64,000 nt of DNA, taken from Ulva prolifera (Eukaryota > Chlorophyta > Ulvophyceae > Ulvales > Ulvaceae). The stretch is taken from contig CM041201.1 of NCBI GenBank assembly GCA_023078555.1, forward strand, positions 4,657,713 to 4,721,712, in the 5' to 3' direction. Position 1 is the stretch's first letter. Every line of letters begins with the position of its first letter. The translations under genes and the position numbers were made by a program. Of this stretch, positions 13,101 to 24,315 are shown in pieces. The notes under the pieces are model-generated. The model was not told the DNA's origin. It saw nothing but the letters and a program-made list of their open reading frames with translations, and searched no databases.

Positions 13101-14234
13101 CAGCGGGGCCCCCGAGCCGCCTCTGTTGTGGCACTGGGACAGCCCCCGCCAGATGCGAGGCAGCCCAACTGCGGCTCCCAACGCCAGAGCAGCCTCAGCA
13201 CCCCGGGACAGCAGGCGCTGCTACCGGGCACACCACCGGCAGGCGATGTGCGCGCGATGACTTTCCGCAGCATCGTGCCGACCATGCATGGGCCGCAGTC
13301 GCTGGCGGCGCGGGCCGCGTTTGATGCGCGGTTTGATGTGCGCATGGCGAGCGCTTCGATGCATGGCCCGCGCATGGCAGACGTGCAGGTGCACGGCAGC
13401 CGTCCGGCCGCACAGCAGATGATCCCGACCCCTGCGCTGCCGCCGGAGGCGCAAGCGGAGATGGACAGCCGCAAGGCAAACGGCAGCAGCGGCGCAGAGG
13501 ACACGGCGGGCGCCCCGCTGGCGGCATCTGCGACCGCAGCCGACTACCTCATGGGGGCCGTCGTGCCGCCGGCGCTGGACTCATGCATGGAGGTCGACGG
13601 CGAGGAGCCGCTGCGACCACCCCTGCCGCCGCCGCCAGGCCTCGGCCGGCAACAGCGGGGCATGATGTGGATGACGGCGCCGGACTGCGGAGAGGCGGCG
13701 CCGCAGAGCGCGGGGCTGTCGGCGACGGCGTGTGCGACGGACAGCGCATGGACAGCAGTCGGCAACAGCAGCGCGGAGCCGTCGATGGCGATGGGGTATA
13801 CTTGGCAACAAGGGTGGCCCGGGGGGCCTCCCCTGGGTATGTCTGCGGGCCCGGGCATGCATCTGCCGCCGCACGCGCTCATGCAACAGCTGCAGCGCGA
13901 GGAGATCGGGCAGCTGCTGATGACGGACGACACGGACGTGGCGCTGCTGGGCGGCGCGGACCTTCCAATGGACATGTGCATGTCGCACATGCATGACGAG
14001 TCCATGGCGCAGCAACAGGGCATGGGGGTGCCGGCGATGAGCGCCGCCGGCGGGCAGGGACAGATGGTTGACCACGGCGGCAAGCCGATGCGGAGGTTTA
14101 TGGGTGTTGGGGGCGGGCAGGACGGCGGTGGAAACCCTGTGCACGACATGTCGGCCCAGGGCGACTGGATGCAGGACCACCGGCCGCGGCAGCAGCGTGT
14201 GCCGCCGTGGGCGGCAGGCCCGCCGGCGGTGTGA
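10195..14234 (+). CDS. REVEILLE/CCA1-like single-MYB transcription factor, 5' exon not resolved
   Basis: A SHAQKYF-class MYB factor of the LHY/CCA1/REVEILLE group, whose members are clock or clock-output DNA-binding proteins. Exons seen: up to 10325, 10433-10522, 10636-10681, 11421-12128 and 12331-14234; phases agree at every junction. The MYB repeat is spread over three small exons and reads KREVWTEQEHANFVEGL, HHRNWKEVAAHVGTKTVVQ and VRSHAQKWFIRMQKKG. The second hallmark, the RVE8-type LCL segment, spans the last intron as VDYASIYSFLASCFDL. The final exon encodes over 600 residues rich in Met, Gln, Pro, Ala and His, with a repeated MEPQQP and a PPLPPPPGLG run. The frame is closed by a stop at 10158-10160 with no ATG after it, so a 5' exon is missing. 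The RVE8 motif PPPRPKRK, normally just after the MYB repeat, is not seen. In Chlamydomonas the comparable gene is ROC40; orthology is inference. Confidence 0.85.
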
Positions 14235-15519
14235 CAGCAGCACAAGGTTTGCAGCCGTGCGGACCGACCGTTCTGCTGCCACCGGCGCTGCCAGCCAGTG
14301 GTGCTACTCCACCGAGATGGTGGAGTCAGCTTCATGTTGGCTGCGGGGGAACTGCAATCGAGGACTGAATCCGTGGCGCCTGCGGGGGAGTCCAGGCGGC
14401 CGGGAGACGCTAATACAGTAGTTTTGATGCCGTGTTTGCGGCGTGTATTGGAGTGCAAGCCAGACGCCCAGTGCGGCCCTTGCGTGGCCCTCGGTAGGCC
14501 GCAGACTTGCCAGCGCCGCTAGGCGAGGCTTGCCAAGGTCATGCCACAGTGCGTGGTGTTCGAGGGCCGCGCAGGCTGGGCTGGGTAGCCTGGATGCAGT
14601 CTTGGTAGTATCGTTATACCAGTACGCAGGGAGGGCTGTGTGTCCAGTCCAATGACACCTTTGGTGCCTGTGAGGGAAGTGAGCAGCTTCAGCGCGCGAG
14701 TTTGTGTACATGTTTGCCCCGTCGAGGGTGTTACTTTTATGGAGGCGTGTGAGCTGCTGGCATGGCCAGGCTGAGCTCAACAGCCTGTGCAGCCACAGCA
14801 GGCGATGCGAGATCCTGTGTGCAACGCCAGTATGGCGCGTGTACCACCCTTGTGCCCCCTGACCGCGTCAGTACAGGTGGGCGGGCGCCTGGGAGTGTAT
14901 GCTGGAATGTTTGTGAGCCAGCGGTTGTGTAACTGATGTGATACATGTACAGCTGCCATGCAGCCAGTCTACGTCGCCCTGAAACCTGTTGATCATGTGA
15001 CATGCCTGCACGGACGGTGCATGGTGTGGGCTGCATGAAGCTACGCCATGATCGGCAACGGGCATGGTTCGCACGGAAGGGATTTGCCACGTCAAGTACA
15101 TCTTGGGAACACCTCAATTCAATGGAATATGGTCTTCACGCATTCGATTTTAAAGATCTGAAGCAGCTGTGTAGCCCCCAAGACGCTCAACAGAGCTGAC
15201 ATGAGAGTTGCAACAGTTTGCAGCAGAGGTCGCCATAACAGTCGTGGGACTATTTGAATACCTGCATCTTCTCTGTTGCCGCCTTCCGGAAGACGTTGAC
15301 GATGTTTTCAGTGGGGTACCTCTTGACCGGTCACCTCACAGGAGCACCCAGCCTCGACTGTTGCCGCGCACGTCCTCTGCACAACGCAGGCAGCAAAGAC
15401 TCGATCATGATCCAGACTCCACACGCAGCGTTGGATGTCATACAATGATGATGCCGGTACCTCATTCTCCAGAGTCCGGGTTCCCTGTTCCCTGAAGGAC
15501 AGCCAGGTTGATCACGCAG
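14235..15519. other. MYB 3' flank and intergenic DNA
   Basis: A possible algal poly(A) signal TGTAA lies at 14928-14932, about 0.7 kb after the MYB stop codon. No coding exon or RNA gene is visible up to the hAT element. Confidence 0.4.
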
Positions 15520-15527
15520 CTACACTG
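15520..15527. repeat. Left 8-bp target site duplication of the hAT element
   Basis: The sequence ctacactg stands directly before the left inverted repeat and is repeated exactly at 16654-16661 directly after the right one. Eight base pairs is the hAT superfamily duplication length. Confidence 0.93.
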
Positions 15528-16653
15528 TAGGGCTGTAAATTTAACATATGGGGGCATGGTTTAACGTTAATTAACAAAGCTAAAGTAAAATAAAAGTAAA
15601 ATAGGCTAAAAAATCTTTACTTTAAACGTGTTTTAAACTAGTGTTTTCCTACTTTACCAGTAAAACTGTTAAACATGTCGAGGAGGCAGTTTCGGCCAAT
15701 GGCACGGCACAAACACGGCACAAACACGTCCACAGCCACCTAGATACACCTATTGCACTGCCTATCAATTATCTGCGTCTCCTGAGCAACTTGACGACGA
15801 TGGAGATGCTCCTAGGCTGTCAGACTGCAGGCCACATGCTACTGCACCCTCGTTCTGGCACAACAGATCCAGAAGAGTCTTCCTCATACACTTCATCAAC
15901 AAAACCAAGCAGATGTTCAAAACATCGAATTTCGTCAACAACTGCATCATTATCGCCTAGGTGATGGAGGTTGATTTTGGTGTACTATGTCGTTGCCAGC
16001 GTACTGTTTTTCATTGACCTTCTCTTGGAGGTCAAGTTGTCTAGAAATATATTCCACAGCCTCTCCACAGTTGCACAGTAGGGCTTCGCAGACATGATTT
16101 CAATGGCAGCCTCTCTCGAGCTCGGCAAACTTTTCAACAACACCACGAGACACAACATCAGTCGCAGCTGGCTTTCTGCGCAGATTGGAGCCACCTACAT
16201 CTGCCGAATCCAGATTTGCCTCATCGGAACTTTCAGTCTCTTGCAGAGGTTCAGCAGGACGTTTGTCTTGTGCCATGTCTGGAAGTTGCTCACTGCCAAA
16301 TCAATGACAGGTGCACACGGGCTACGGAAAATGACTCCCACAGCATGAGCAAGCGCATAGCGACACGGATTTAAGTACTAGGAGCCAGCAACAGGTGTGC
16401 TGCGAGTTATATCATGACCACCGTGCTTTGTTAGTGATGTTTGTCCTATGAGGTCGGCCAAAGCCATCAGAATACAGCCCTTTTTGGCTTCAACTTTGGT
16501 TTTAAAGCACCCTTAAAGTTAAAATGCGTTTAAGTAAAATAAAAGTAAAATGACCCCTTTAAAGCCTCGAAATCGTTTTAACGTTAAAATTGTAAAGTAA
16601 AATAGCATTTTAAACTCCGTTAAAATGGGGGTAAAGTTAAATTTACAGCCCTA
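15528..16653. mobile_element. hAT-superfamily DNA transposon, internally deleted, with intact ends
   Basis: A 1126-bp element. Its ends are perfect inverted repeats: TAGGGCTGTAAATTTAAC at 15528-15545 and its exact complement at 16636-16653. Both flanks carry the 8-bp duplication ctacactg. The TAGGG start and 8-bp duplication are hAT features. Subterminal DNA is AT-rich, with repeated taaaataaaagtaaaat-like blocks on both sides, unlike the surrounding DNA. The interior holds only a fragment of a transposase C-terminus on the minus strand, so the copy cannot move itself. The perfect repeats and duplication suggest a fairly recent insertion. Confidence 0.93.
15820..16276 (-). pseudogene. Broken hAT transposase C-terminal fragment
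   Basis: Minus-strand reading gives two overlapping frames. One starts MAQDKRPAEPLQETESSDEA and stops after VVEKFAELERGCH. A second carries the hAT dimerisation-like segment CATVERLWNIFLDNLTSKRR, then SMKNSTLATT, a TAG stop, and further sense in the same frame (YTKINLHHLGDNDAVVDEI). So at least one frameshift and one nonsense codon break it, and the N-terminal BED finger and RNase-H core are absent. Assignment to hAT rests on this short region together with the element's ends. Confidence 0.7.
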
Positions 16654-16661
16654 CTACACTG
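16654..16661. repeat. Right 8-bp target site duplication of the hAT element
   Basis: Exact repeat of ctacactg found at 15520-15527, directly after the right inverted repeat. Confidence 0.93.
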
Positions 16662-17343
16662 TCGCACACGCACAGGACGGGAGGCACGGCGTGGCGCAAT
16701 GCAAGGCTCACAAACGCGAAATCGCACACTTGTGTTGGCCACTCTGCAGCGTTTAGAAGTGCACCAAATACACACTCTGCTGGGCACTGCTGACGCACGC
16801 GATGGATGTTGCGTTCCCCAGGTCAGTTGACTAGCCAAGGTTTCTGCACCTGAAGCTATGGGCAAGACGCACCGATTGCACCCGGTGGCCTGCGTCCGGC
16901 AAGGCATCTCAATTGCACCAGGAGACGACATGAACATACCCGCCAACGAACGGCTCCCCCCGCTGGTGCCAAGCGCCCATCTCGTACGGTACCAAAGCAG
17001 TCATAGACAATTATCTACCAACACTGGACATATTAAAGTGCTCTGGGCACATAGAGCTTGTTACATCCTGTGGGTGCCAGACCGACCGCTCGCTGATCTG
17101 ACATGTTCGATCTTAGGAGATAGCCCCGCCATATCAACACTTGGACTCGGGAAGACGCGCTCAAATTACACGCAAGACAACTCGCGACTACCGATAACAA
17201 CACTCTCCCCTCGCAGCCGCCTCGCTGACCACCCTCACACTCTCAAACGCAAATCGATCGCGCCAGACTGCGGGCACGCGCCTGCTCTCTCCGGAGCACA
17301 GAGCAGCACCCGCAGCCAGGCCCGCTCACACTACACCCAAGCC
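16662..17343. other. NSUN2 3' flank
   Basis: It lies downstream of the NSUN2 stop (minus strand) and before the hAT element. I see no exon with recognisable similarity or RNA gene here. Confidence 0.45.
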
Positions 17344-20300
17344 CTACTCTGCTGCCTCCACTGTGGCAGCAGGTTTCTCGTCCCCGCTGTCCTCGCCCGC
17401 CGCCTGCGCGGCCTTCCCCTCGATGAGGTCCAGCCGGTCGAGCATCACTGCGCAGTCCTCCTTCGACACGAGCACGCTAAGGGCGCCGCGCGTGCGCCAG
17501 CACGACATCGCCAGCGGCGCCTCCGCCGCGAGGCCGCCGTTGCTGTCCCGCTGCTCCACCGGCAGCCCCAGCCGCCGCGCGTCCTCGTCCCTGCAAACAC
17601 AACCCCCCACCTCTCAAGCAGCGCTCACTGCCGTGGGGCGCGCCAGACCGTCACACGTGCACGTGCAAATCCAAAACAGGGGCGGTAACTACGGAACACA
17701 CCAGCTCGTCGACACCGCGGTACCGCTACCTGAGCCACAAACAACAGGGCGAACATGCACTGTCAAATCGGGCAGAATACTTTCAGTGGGCCTGGGGGGC
17801 ACAGGAGGAGGCGCACGTGAGCGTGATGATGCAGCAGCCGGAGTTCACCTCAGCCACCTGAGCCAGGCACGACTCACACTCCAGCGTCGGCGTCTCAGAG
17901 CCGCCGCCAGCGCCCTCCAGCCCGACCCCGCCCGCCGGCTTGGCCTCCCCCCCCTCCACCTTGGGCTTGTCCTCGCGCGGCGGCAGCACCGTCTTGTACG
18001 GCACAGAGTGCGGCAGCCGCAGCGCGCGCGCCTGCAGCAGCGCCTTGAAGACGGACAGCGGCGCCCGCACGCGCTGCTTCGTGATGTGCGGCAGCAGGAA
18101 GGGCAGCCCCTCCTGTGCGATGCGGTAGATGCACGGACTCGAGCCGTCCCGCACCTCCTGCCGCTCCAGCAGCTGCACACACGCCACCACACGTCACACG
18201 TCACGCGCAGCACGCAGCACGATCACACACGGCTGCCATGCATGCCACTGCGGCGTGCAACACGCATGAGCTGCACGCCAGTGGCACGTGTCCGAACAAT
18301 GCACTACGCTTCACAGCATCGGCACGCTGACGAGCACAGCGCGCCACAACCCGGCTCACGGCGGCCGCAGCATGCATGCGCCGTCTGCCGTTGTGCGCAG
18401 GCTGTGACAGCTGCGTGAGTTGCACATCAGGCGGCCCGATGTCGGCACGCAGAGGCGCCGGGGGCAGCCGCACCTTGAGGCCGACCTGGATGACGGTCAG
18501 GCTCTCGCTCTCGTCCATCATCAGCAGCCGCCGCACGGAGTCCGACACGTAGTAGCAGCGCTTCGGGCGCTCCGCGGCGTCCATGCAGCGCGTCACGAGG
18601 TGCGTGCTCAGCGGGAACCCGGCCTCGAGGCCGTAGAAGTCCTTCACGGGCCCGAGGATGCTGTCGTCTGTCACGGGGATCACCGGGTCGAGGTCCTGCC
18701 GCTTCAGGCCCTTGCTGTTCGGCCGCCCCCGGCGGCCCCCGCCGCGGATCTCCCAACGCAACTCCACGTCGCCCCCGCCCGCGCCGCCTTTCGCTTCGGC
18801 GCCGTTTTGTTCGGTCGTCTCCGCCGCGGGCTCCACCTTGACGCGTTTGGTCGGAGGGGAGTCAGCCGCGGCGGCGGGTGCGGCATCTGTGGCCGGGGTG
18901 GTCTGGGGATGCGCAGGCTCTGCCGCAGCCACTTCAGCCGCAGCACTCTGCTTCCCCTGCACAGGCACAGCGTGCTCATCCGCCGCGTCACACTGGCACT
19001 GCCTGACACCCACCCAAGCGCCGCAGCAAGGCAGCCACTACACCGGATTCGTGGGGCTGCGGGTGCGCAGGGGACTCGACACTACGGCACAGCATTGATA
19101 CAGGCATGCCGCTACATGTACCTGCGCAAGCCAGCCGCGCCGCCACAGCACGCAGCGCAGCACGGCCCACGCAGACCGCCCGGAGGCACCGCTCTTGCGC
19201 CGTTCTCATCTCCAAGGACCCGCAGGGGCGACCCACGGAGGATTCAAATACGACGCTTCGTTCCGCAGCCATAGCACAATGCCAGCACAATACCAGCACG
19301 CACACGCACAAACACACACGTGGCAACGCTATGCAGCTGCCGCCCTCTTTAGTTTGACAACAAAGACGCACACCACACGCAGCTGCGCATGCATGACCGG
19401 GCCAAATGCATGCAGGCGGACGGGCATGGATATCTGGCTGCGCCTTGTTGCTGCGAGACAAACAGAGGCACCGCCCTTCACCGCAAACAGGAGAGGAGAC
19501 GCCGCGGCGCACCTGCTTGCCCTTCTTGCCCTTGCCGCGGTGGTCCATGGTCGGCACGTCGAGGTCGGCGCACTCCCGCACCTTCTCCAGCACGGCCACG
19601 AAGAAGCCGCCCGTGTCCTGGTGGTGCGGCAGGAAGCGCATGCACCGCTCCAGCGGCAGCCCGGCGTCCGCGGCCGGCGGGAACATCGTCGGGTCGAGCT
19701 GCGCCTTGCCCTCCGCGACACTCTCCCGCACGTCCTCCCACGCCTCGTGCCACCCGCCCTTGTCTTTTACCTGCACCCCCTTCCCCGCCGTCACCCGCCG
19801 CTCCCGCACACCCTCAGGCCACCGCACGCAGTAACCACACACACATACGCACGGCGCCGCAGCACGCAAGCAAAGCGGTAGGTCCATGGAGTATGCAACT
19901 GAAGGGGGCACAGCGCCCGGGCAGAGCTTAGACCAGGGGCGCAGTCAGCGTGGACCCAGGCATGCCTGCCGGCCCGTGGCACGGGCAACAAGCTGTCAGG
20001 GAGGCGGCTGAGGGGGCGTGCCTTCCAGGTAGAGAGGCCGGGGAGGCGCTTGAGCTTGGGGAGGTCGGCCGAGACGTCCAGGAGGCGCATGGCACCCTTG
20101 GTGGCCTGAAGCACGGCGGCGACGACCGCCTCGTCCTCGATGGGGTTGAAGGTGCACGTCGAGTACACCAGCCGCCCGCCGACCTGCACCCTGGCGACGC
20201 CGTGACCCCGCAGCGATGCGGACCTTGGAGTCAAGGCCATAGATCTAGATCACACTCGGTTTTTTTGGTAAGATTAGCGATGCGTAAGGGGGGTTTAAGC

Positions 20301-22660
20301 GCAGTTGCATGAGCAAAGCCATGACCGGAAAAAGCGCGCTTGACCAGGGAAGCGCAGCATTGGGCGCGGCATGTGAGGCAGCGTATGACGGCACGGGACC
20401 ACCGGGGCCCCGGCCGATACGGACTGCCGCCGGGGGGCAGAGTTAGGGCCCCCCGGGGGGTCATTCTAGCATTCGTGCAAAGCGGTTCGCGCCATGGGGC
20501 AGGTGCGGCCGCGCTCAGTGATGCATCACTCCTCAGAAACCCAACCGCCACTCACTCACAGCGCGCCACGGCCACCGCATGGGCCGCGGACAGAACCCTA
20601 TCCGGCATATGGCATTGTACACCTCACCCCAGGTGCTTGCCGGCAGCCCGCGCACCACATGGAGAGGGTGCAGAGCGCAGCATGCACAGCACGCACCTTC
20701 AGGAGGCGGCAGGACTGCAGGGTGATACGCAGCTGCAGCGCGTGCAGGCCGTTGCCGTTGCCGACGCGCCACCGCCGCCAGATGTCCGGGGCCTTGCGCA
20801 GCGTGCCGTCGCCGCTGCAGGGGACGTCGCACAGCACGCGGTCGTAGCGCAGTGTGCCGTGCGCCGCGAGCTTCGCGGCGCCGCGCGGCCGCACAAGCGG
20901 CAGCATCTGGCCCTCATGGTTGCACACCAGCAGCGACGGGCTGCACATGCGCTTCGTCTGGTGCGTCAGCAGGTTGCAGCGCTTGACGTCGGCGTCGTTC
21001 GCGACCACGAGGCCCGTCGCCGGCTCGCTGCCGGAGTGCAGCATCTCAAGGATCTGAAACGTCTTGGAGCCGGGGGCAGCGCACACATCCAGCACCTGCG
21101 ACAGCGCCCGGGCGGCCTCAGCACACAGCGTGATCTCTCCCTGAGCGCACGCATATACATGGCAGCCTCGCGCGCGACATTCCACGTAACCACCAGGGGC
21201 AGGGGTCAAGTTGGACCATGCTGTGAGGGGTGTGGGGCACATGCATGTTCACGCGGCGGATGGGAGCGCCAGCCTGTGGTGTGACGCAGGGCAGTGGGTG
21301 GTGCGTTAGTTCGCGGCATGTGAGGCAGCGTATGACGGCAGGGGGGCATGGGGCCCACTGCCGGTACCCGCCGCCGCCGGGGGGCAGAGTTAGGGCCCCC
21401 CGGGGGGTCTCTCTAGCATTCGTGCAAAGCGGTTCGCGCCACGGGGCAGGCGCGGCCGCGCTCAGTGATGCATGACGTGGCGTGACCGCCAGATGTGCTG
21501 GGGGCGGCAGCCTCGCCGTGAATACGCACGCTGGGGCTTGCCCAACATCACCGGAGACACAGGGGTGTGCTGTGCACATGCAAGATCTGCAGGCGTCCCG
21601 ACTACAACAGTCACAGAGTCACTGGTGGTGGTGCTACACCGCAGCGGGTGGGGGCCAGGGGCGTGGCGGGGAGCGCACGATGTGGTGGGGCTGCACGTCG
21701 AGGAACAGCGGCGGGACCATGGACACGGCCTCCTGGCGGGAGATGCTGCCGGCGGCGGTCTCGCGCTTGATGAACTCGTGCATCTCCGCGAGAATCGGCA
21801 CCTTGCGCAGCTGCATGCGGCTGAACCCCATCTGCCACGCGAGCTGCCGCGGGTACCACGGCATCGGCCGCGGCGCCTCGCACGCCTTCTCTGCAGCCGC
21901 CAGCAAACCCCTCAGACGGCCGCACCGCGACTGTTTTGATCAGGGCATTTGGCAGCGGTGCTGTGAGGCGGATTGATCGAGGGGGCAGGAGCTGCCCCAG
22001 AGGCTCCAGTCGCGGGCGAGCTGCTGCAGAGAAGCTGCATGATCGTGTGCACTGTGAAGGCAGAGGCGGCAAGCGCGTGCATGGCGTGTTGATGTGAGCA
22101 TGGGAACCACCTTCGATGACGATCTGGCCGTCTGCGAACTTGGAGAAGAAGTCTCGCTGCAGGCGCTCCTTGAGCTGCTCGGAGAGGGCGCCGGAGCCAT
22201 TGATGCGGAAGGCGATGGGCAGCGGGTCTCGGAGAGTGAAGATGAAGCGGTCCCACTCGTCCTCGGGGCAGACCTTCTGGCCCTTGTAGTACTCCTCAAA
22301 CTCCTCGTTCAGGCTGCCCTCCTGCGCTTTTGTGTCGATGTTGTCCCACGTCGTGTTTCGATTCCTGTAGTCTGTCCACTCATCACTGCGCTTGCCCTTG
22401 CCAAAGTCTTTCTTCTGGGTCCGCTGGTTCTGCAGCACAGATCCGACGCACATCGGAGCGTCTATACCGACACACCTGCCTGGGGTGATAGACTGAGTGG
22501 TACTGTGCAACATCGCCGCGGCATCCAGGCTGCAGCGCGATGCTGCAGTGTGGAGGCGACCCCGGCATGCCACCAGGCATCGCAGCGTGCCAGGTGATCA
22601 GTCCGCGGAAGTACAGGGCAGAGGTAGTACCTTCGGCTTATTCTTGCCATATCTGCCCAT
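17344..22660 (-). CDS. NSUN2: NSUN2/TRM4-type tRNA/mRNA cytosine-5 methyltransferase
   Basis: Transfers methyl from S-adenosylmethionine to cytosine C5 in tRNA and probably mRNA, in the nucleus. Nine exons join in phase: 22660-22631, 22429-22111, 21890-21679, 21095-20697, 20183-20022, 19770-19513, 18956-18474, 18172-17817, 17590-17344, giving 821 residues. The N-terminus [10 protein letters not shown] continues into [17 protein letters not shown] and [19 protein letters not shown], as in eukaryotic TRM4. [17 protein letters not shown] precedes the SAM motif [12 protein letters not shown]. The two catalytic cysteines are present in DVPCSGDGT (about C280) and [15 protein letters not shown] (about C330). 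The C-terminal PUA-like region ([24 protein letters not shown]) is complete. Exon 7 adds an Ala-rich linker with the nuclear-signal-like [10 protein letters not shown]. The exon 5 donor is AAG|GCACGC, a GC-AG intron required by frame and alignment. Introns 3 and 4 each hold a copy of a 162-bp repeat. Confidence 0.95.
20365..20526. repeat. 162-bp interspersed repeat, copy 1 (NSUN2 intron 4)
   Basis: From cgcggcatgtgaggcagcg to gctcagtgatgcat it matches 21312-21474 almost base for base, apart from a diverged stretch of about 40 bp. It is very GC-rich and holds a hairpin-forming block around ccgccggggggc and ggccccccgggg. No target duplication or transposase is seen. Confidence 0.9.
21312..21474. 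repeat. 162-bp interspersed repeat, copy 2 (NSUN2 intron 3)
   Basis: Same orientation and same ends as copy 1 at 20365-20526, in the neighbouring intron. Both copies contain gcggttcgcgcc, which loosely resembles a polymerase III B box, so a SINE is possible, but no convincing A box was found. Confidence 0.9.
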
Positions 22661-23089
22661 CCTCGCACAGGCTGGGGTGAAAGCGGCTGTGCCGGCCGCG
22701 GCCAAAACGTCTTGGGCCAGCGACACCTGCTTCACGACTCTTGACGCCACCACTCGCAAAGACATTCAGTGTGAGCAGTCCAGTGCGTGGCCGTGTCCTC
22801 TTGTTCAGGCTTCCGTGGCGATGACGTCGCCTTTTCGGCAATGAAAGGTGTGCGCGGTCAGGTACGTGTACCAGTGTCTACGAGGGGGAAACGTGGGGGG
22901 GTGCATGATGCGTGTAGTAATGCATGCAAGTGCCCGAATCAGAAATTGAATCGGGGCCAGATCGGCCCGCACCGAGCACGATCAGCACATCGCCAAAGAC
23001 GTATATACCCGTGGGCAGACCACTGGGTACGAGTTTCGCCTCACCTGTTCGACGCTTTCGTTCTTCAGCCCTCTCATCTCTTCGACATC
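22661..23089. promoter_or_regulatory. Divergent promoter region between NSUN2 and PsbR
   Basis: The 429 bp between the two start codons must hold both promoters. A TATA-like gtatatacc lies at 23001-23009, about 80-90 bp before the PsbR ATG, a sensible place for a TATA box of a highly expressed photosynthesis gene. No comparable box is seen for NSUN2. Confidence 0.55.
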
Positions 23090-24315
23090 ATGTTTGCCGT
23101 CACATCTGCTCGCTCCTCTGTGATCGCCCGCTCCAGCGGTGGCAAGGTCGACATCAAGAAGCAGGGCCTGAACTCCGTCAAAAACGATACTGTCCGCAAG
23201 AACCTGATGGGTGTGTCCGACAAGATGGCGGACAAGAACTGGGTGGACTCATCCGGCCGCAAGGGTGCGTAGCCGCAGACCCGTGGTGGTCGACTGTCTA
23301 AAATGATGCTGTAATTTTGTATTTGCAATGTCTGCGAGCCGGCTAGAACAGTGGCGCGGCGTGCGGGCTGTAGACCATTGTATACTCGCACGTGAATTTA
23401 TACAGCCTAGATTTTGCCCCGCCGCGCCTTCGCTCAATGTTTGCTGCTACTACATCTTCTATGCGCGGTCTGGACGTTCATCTGTGTCTAGTCCGCGTTC
23501 TGTTGGCCCCTCGTGTGTGTTTGCGGTCAACCCTGCCACCACGTCGCGCATCTCGGTTCGGTGGACAAGGGGGCGACACGCCTTACCTGAGGTCCTCGTC
23601 AGCTCGGCTGTTTCTTCTCGTTGCAGAGTCGACTGATGGTAACACCAGTGAACGGAATGTCAGATCGATTCTTCAAGCGAGGTCGTGGCAGTACTGCGTA
23701 ATCCAGTTGCAGCAACGTGGCAGCGGCAAATATGCGTATCCTGTCGTTTCGCGAATGCGTATGTCTGGGTATTGGCCTTGTTCGTGGCGTGTGTATGTAT
23801 TGGGATGTCGGACTGCTGACCCACTGACGAGTCTTACCGGTCTTGGTCGTGACCACTTTCGTGCACCTATTCGCCCACAAGCAGGATCTGATATCATTTG
23901 TACCAATGTGGTGACGTTTTCTGAAACCTTTTCGCGGAGCTTGTCTATGTTTTGACTGCACGAGTCGGGGATATGAAAGTGCTCGACCTACGTGGCTTCA
24001 GCTCACCCTCCACCGCGGCTCGAAATAGCCCCCTGGGCATCGTGCGACGATCGTTACCTTGGTATCGTTCATTTTGTAGGTCATTCACAACAGTGAGCTT
24101 GTGCAGGCAAGTACGGAGGCGTGTTCCGTTTCGCAGACAAGTACGGCGCCAACGTCGATGGATACTCTCCTATCTACACCCCCGACATCTGGTCCGAGAG
24201 CGGTAACGAGTACAAGCCGGGCACAAAGGGTCTCCTCGCTTGGGCTGGTCTGCTAGTGGTTCTTCTGGGTGTGGGCATCAACCTTGTGATTTCCACCTCC
24301 CAGATCGGCCAGTAG
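23090..24315 (+). CDS. PSBR: Photosystem II 10-kDa protein PsbR
   Basis: PsbR is a thylakoid membrane/lumen protein of photosystem II that helps PsbP and the oxygen-evolving complex bind. Two exons, 23090-23264 and 24107-24315, join in phase across an 842-bp intron to give 127 residues, close to the usual size. The second exon has the family signature VFRFADKYGANVDGYSPIY, then WSESGNEYKPGTKG and one C-terminal membrane helix (LLAWAGLLVVLLGVGINLVI). The first exon is a short basic Ser/Arg-rich plastid-targeting-like start followed by a Lys-rich stretch. A possible poly(A) signal TGTAA lies at 24467-24471. It is divergent from NSUN2. Confidence 0.95.

Noticed and set aside
12436-13134. Minus-strand 232-residue open frame opposite the MYB tail
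   Set aside because: Same cause: high GC removes stops on the opposite strand.
13544-14458. Minus-strand 304-residue open frame opposite the last MYB exon
   Set aside because: It is a shadow of the GC-rich coding exon on the other strand; the composition is biased and no family motif is present.
20365-20526. Conserved protein-like reading of the intronic repeat on the minus strand
   Set aside because: Both copies translate similarly only because the DNA is nearly identical; they lie in introns of NSUN2 and disagree in the middle.
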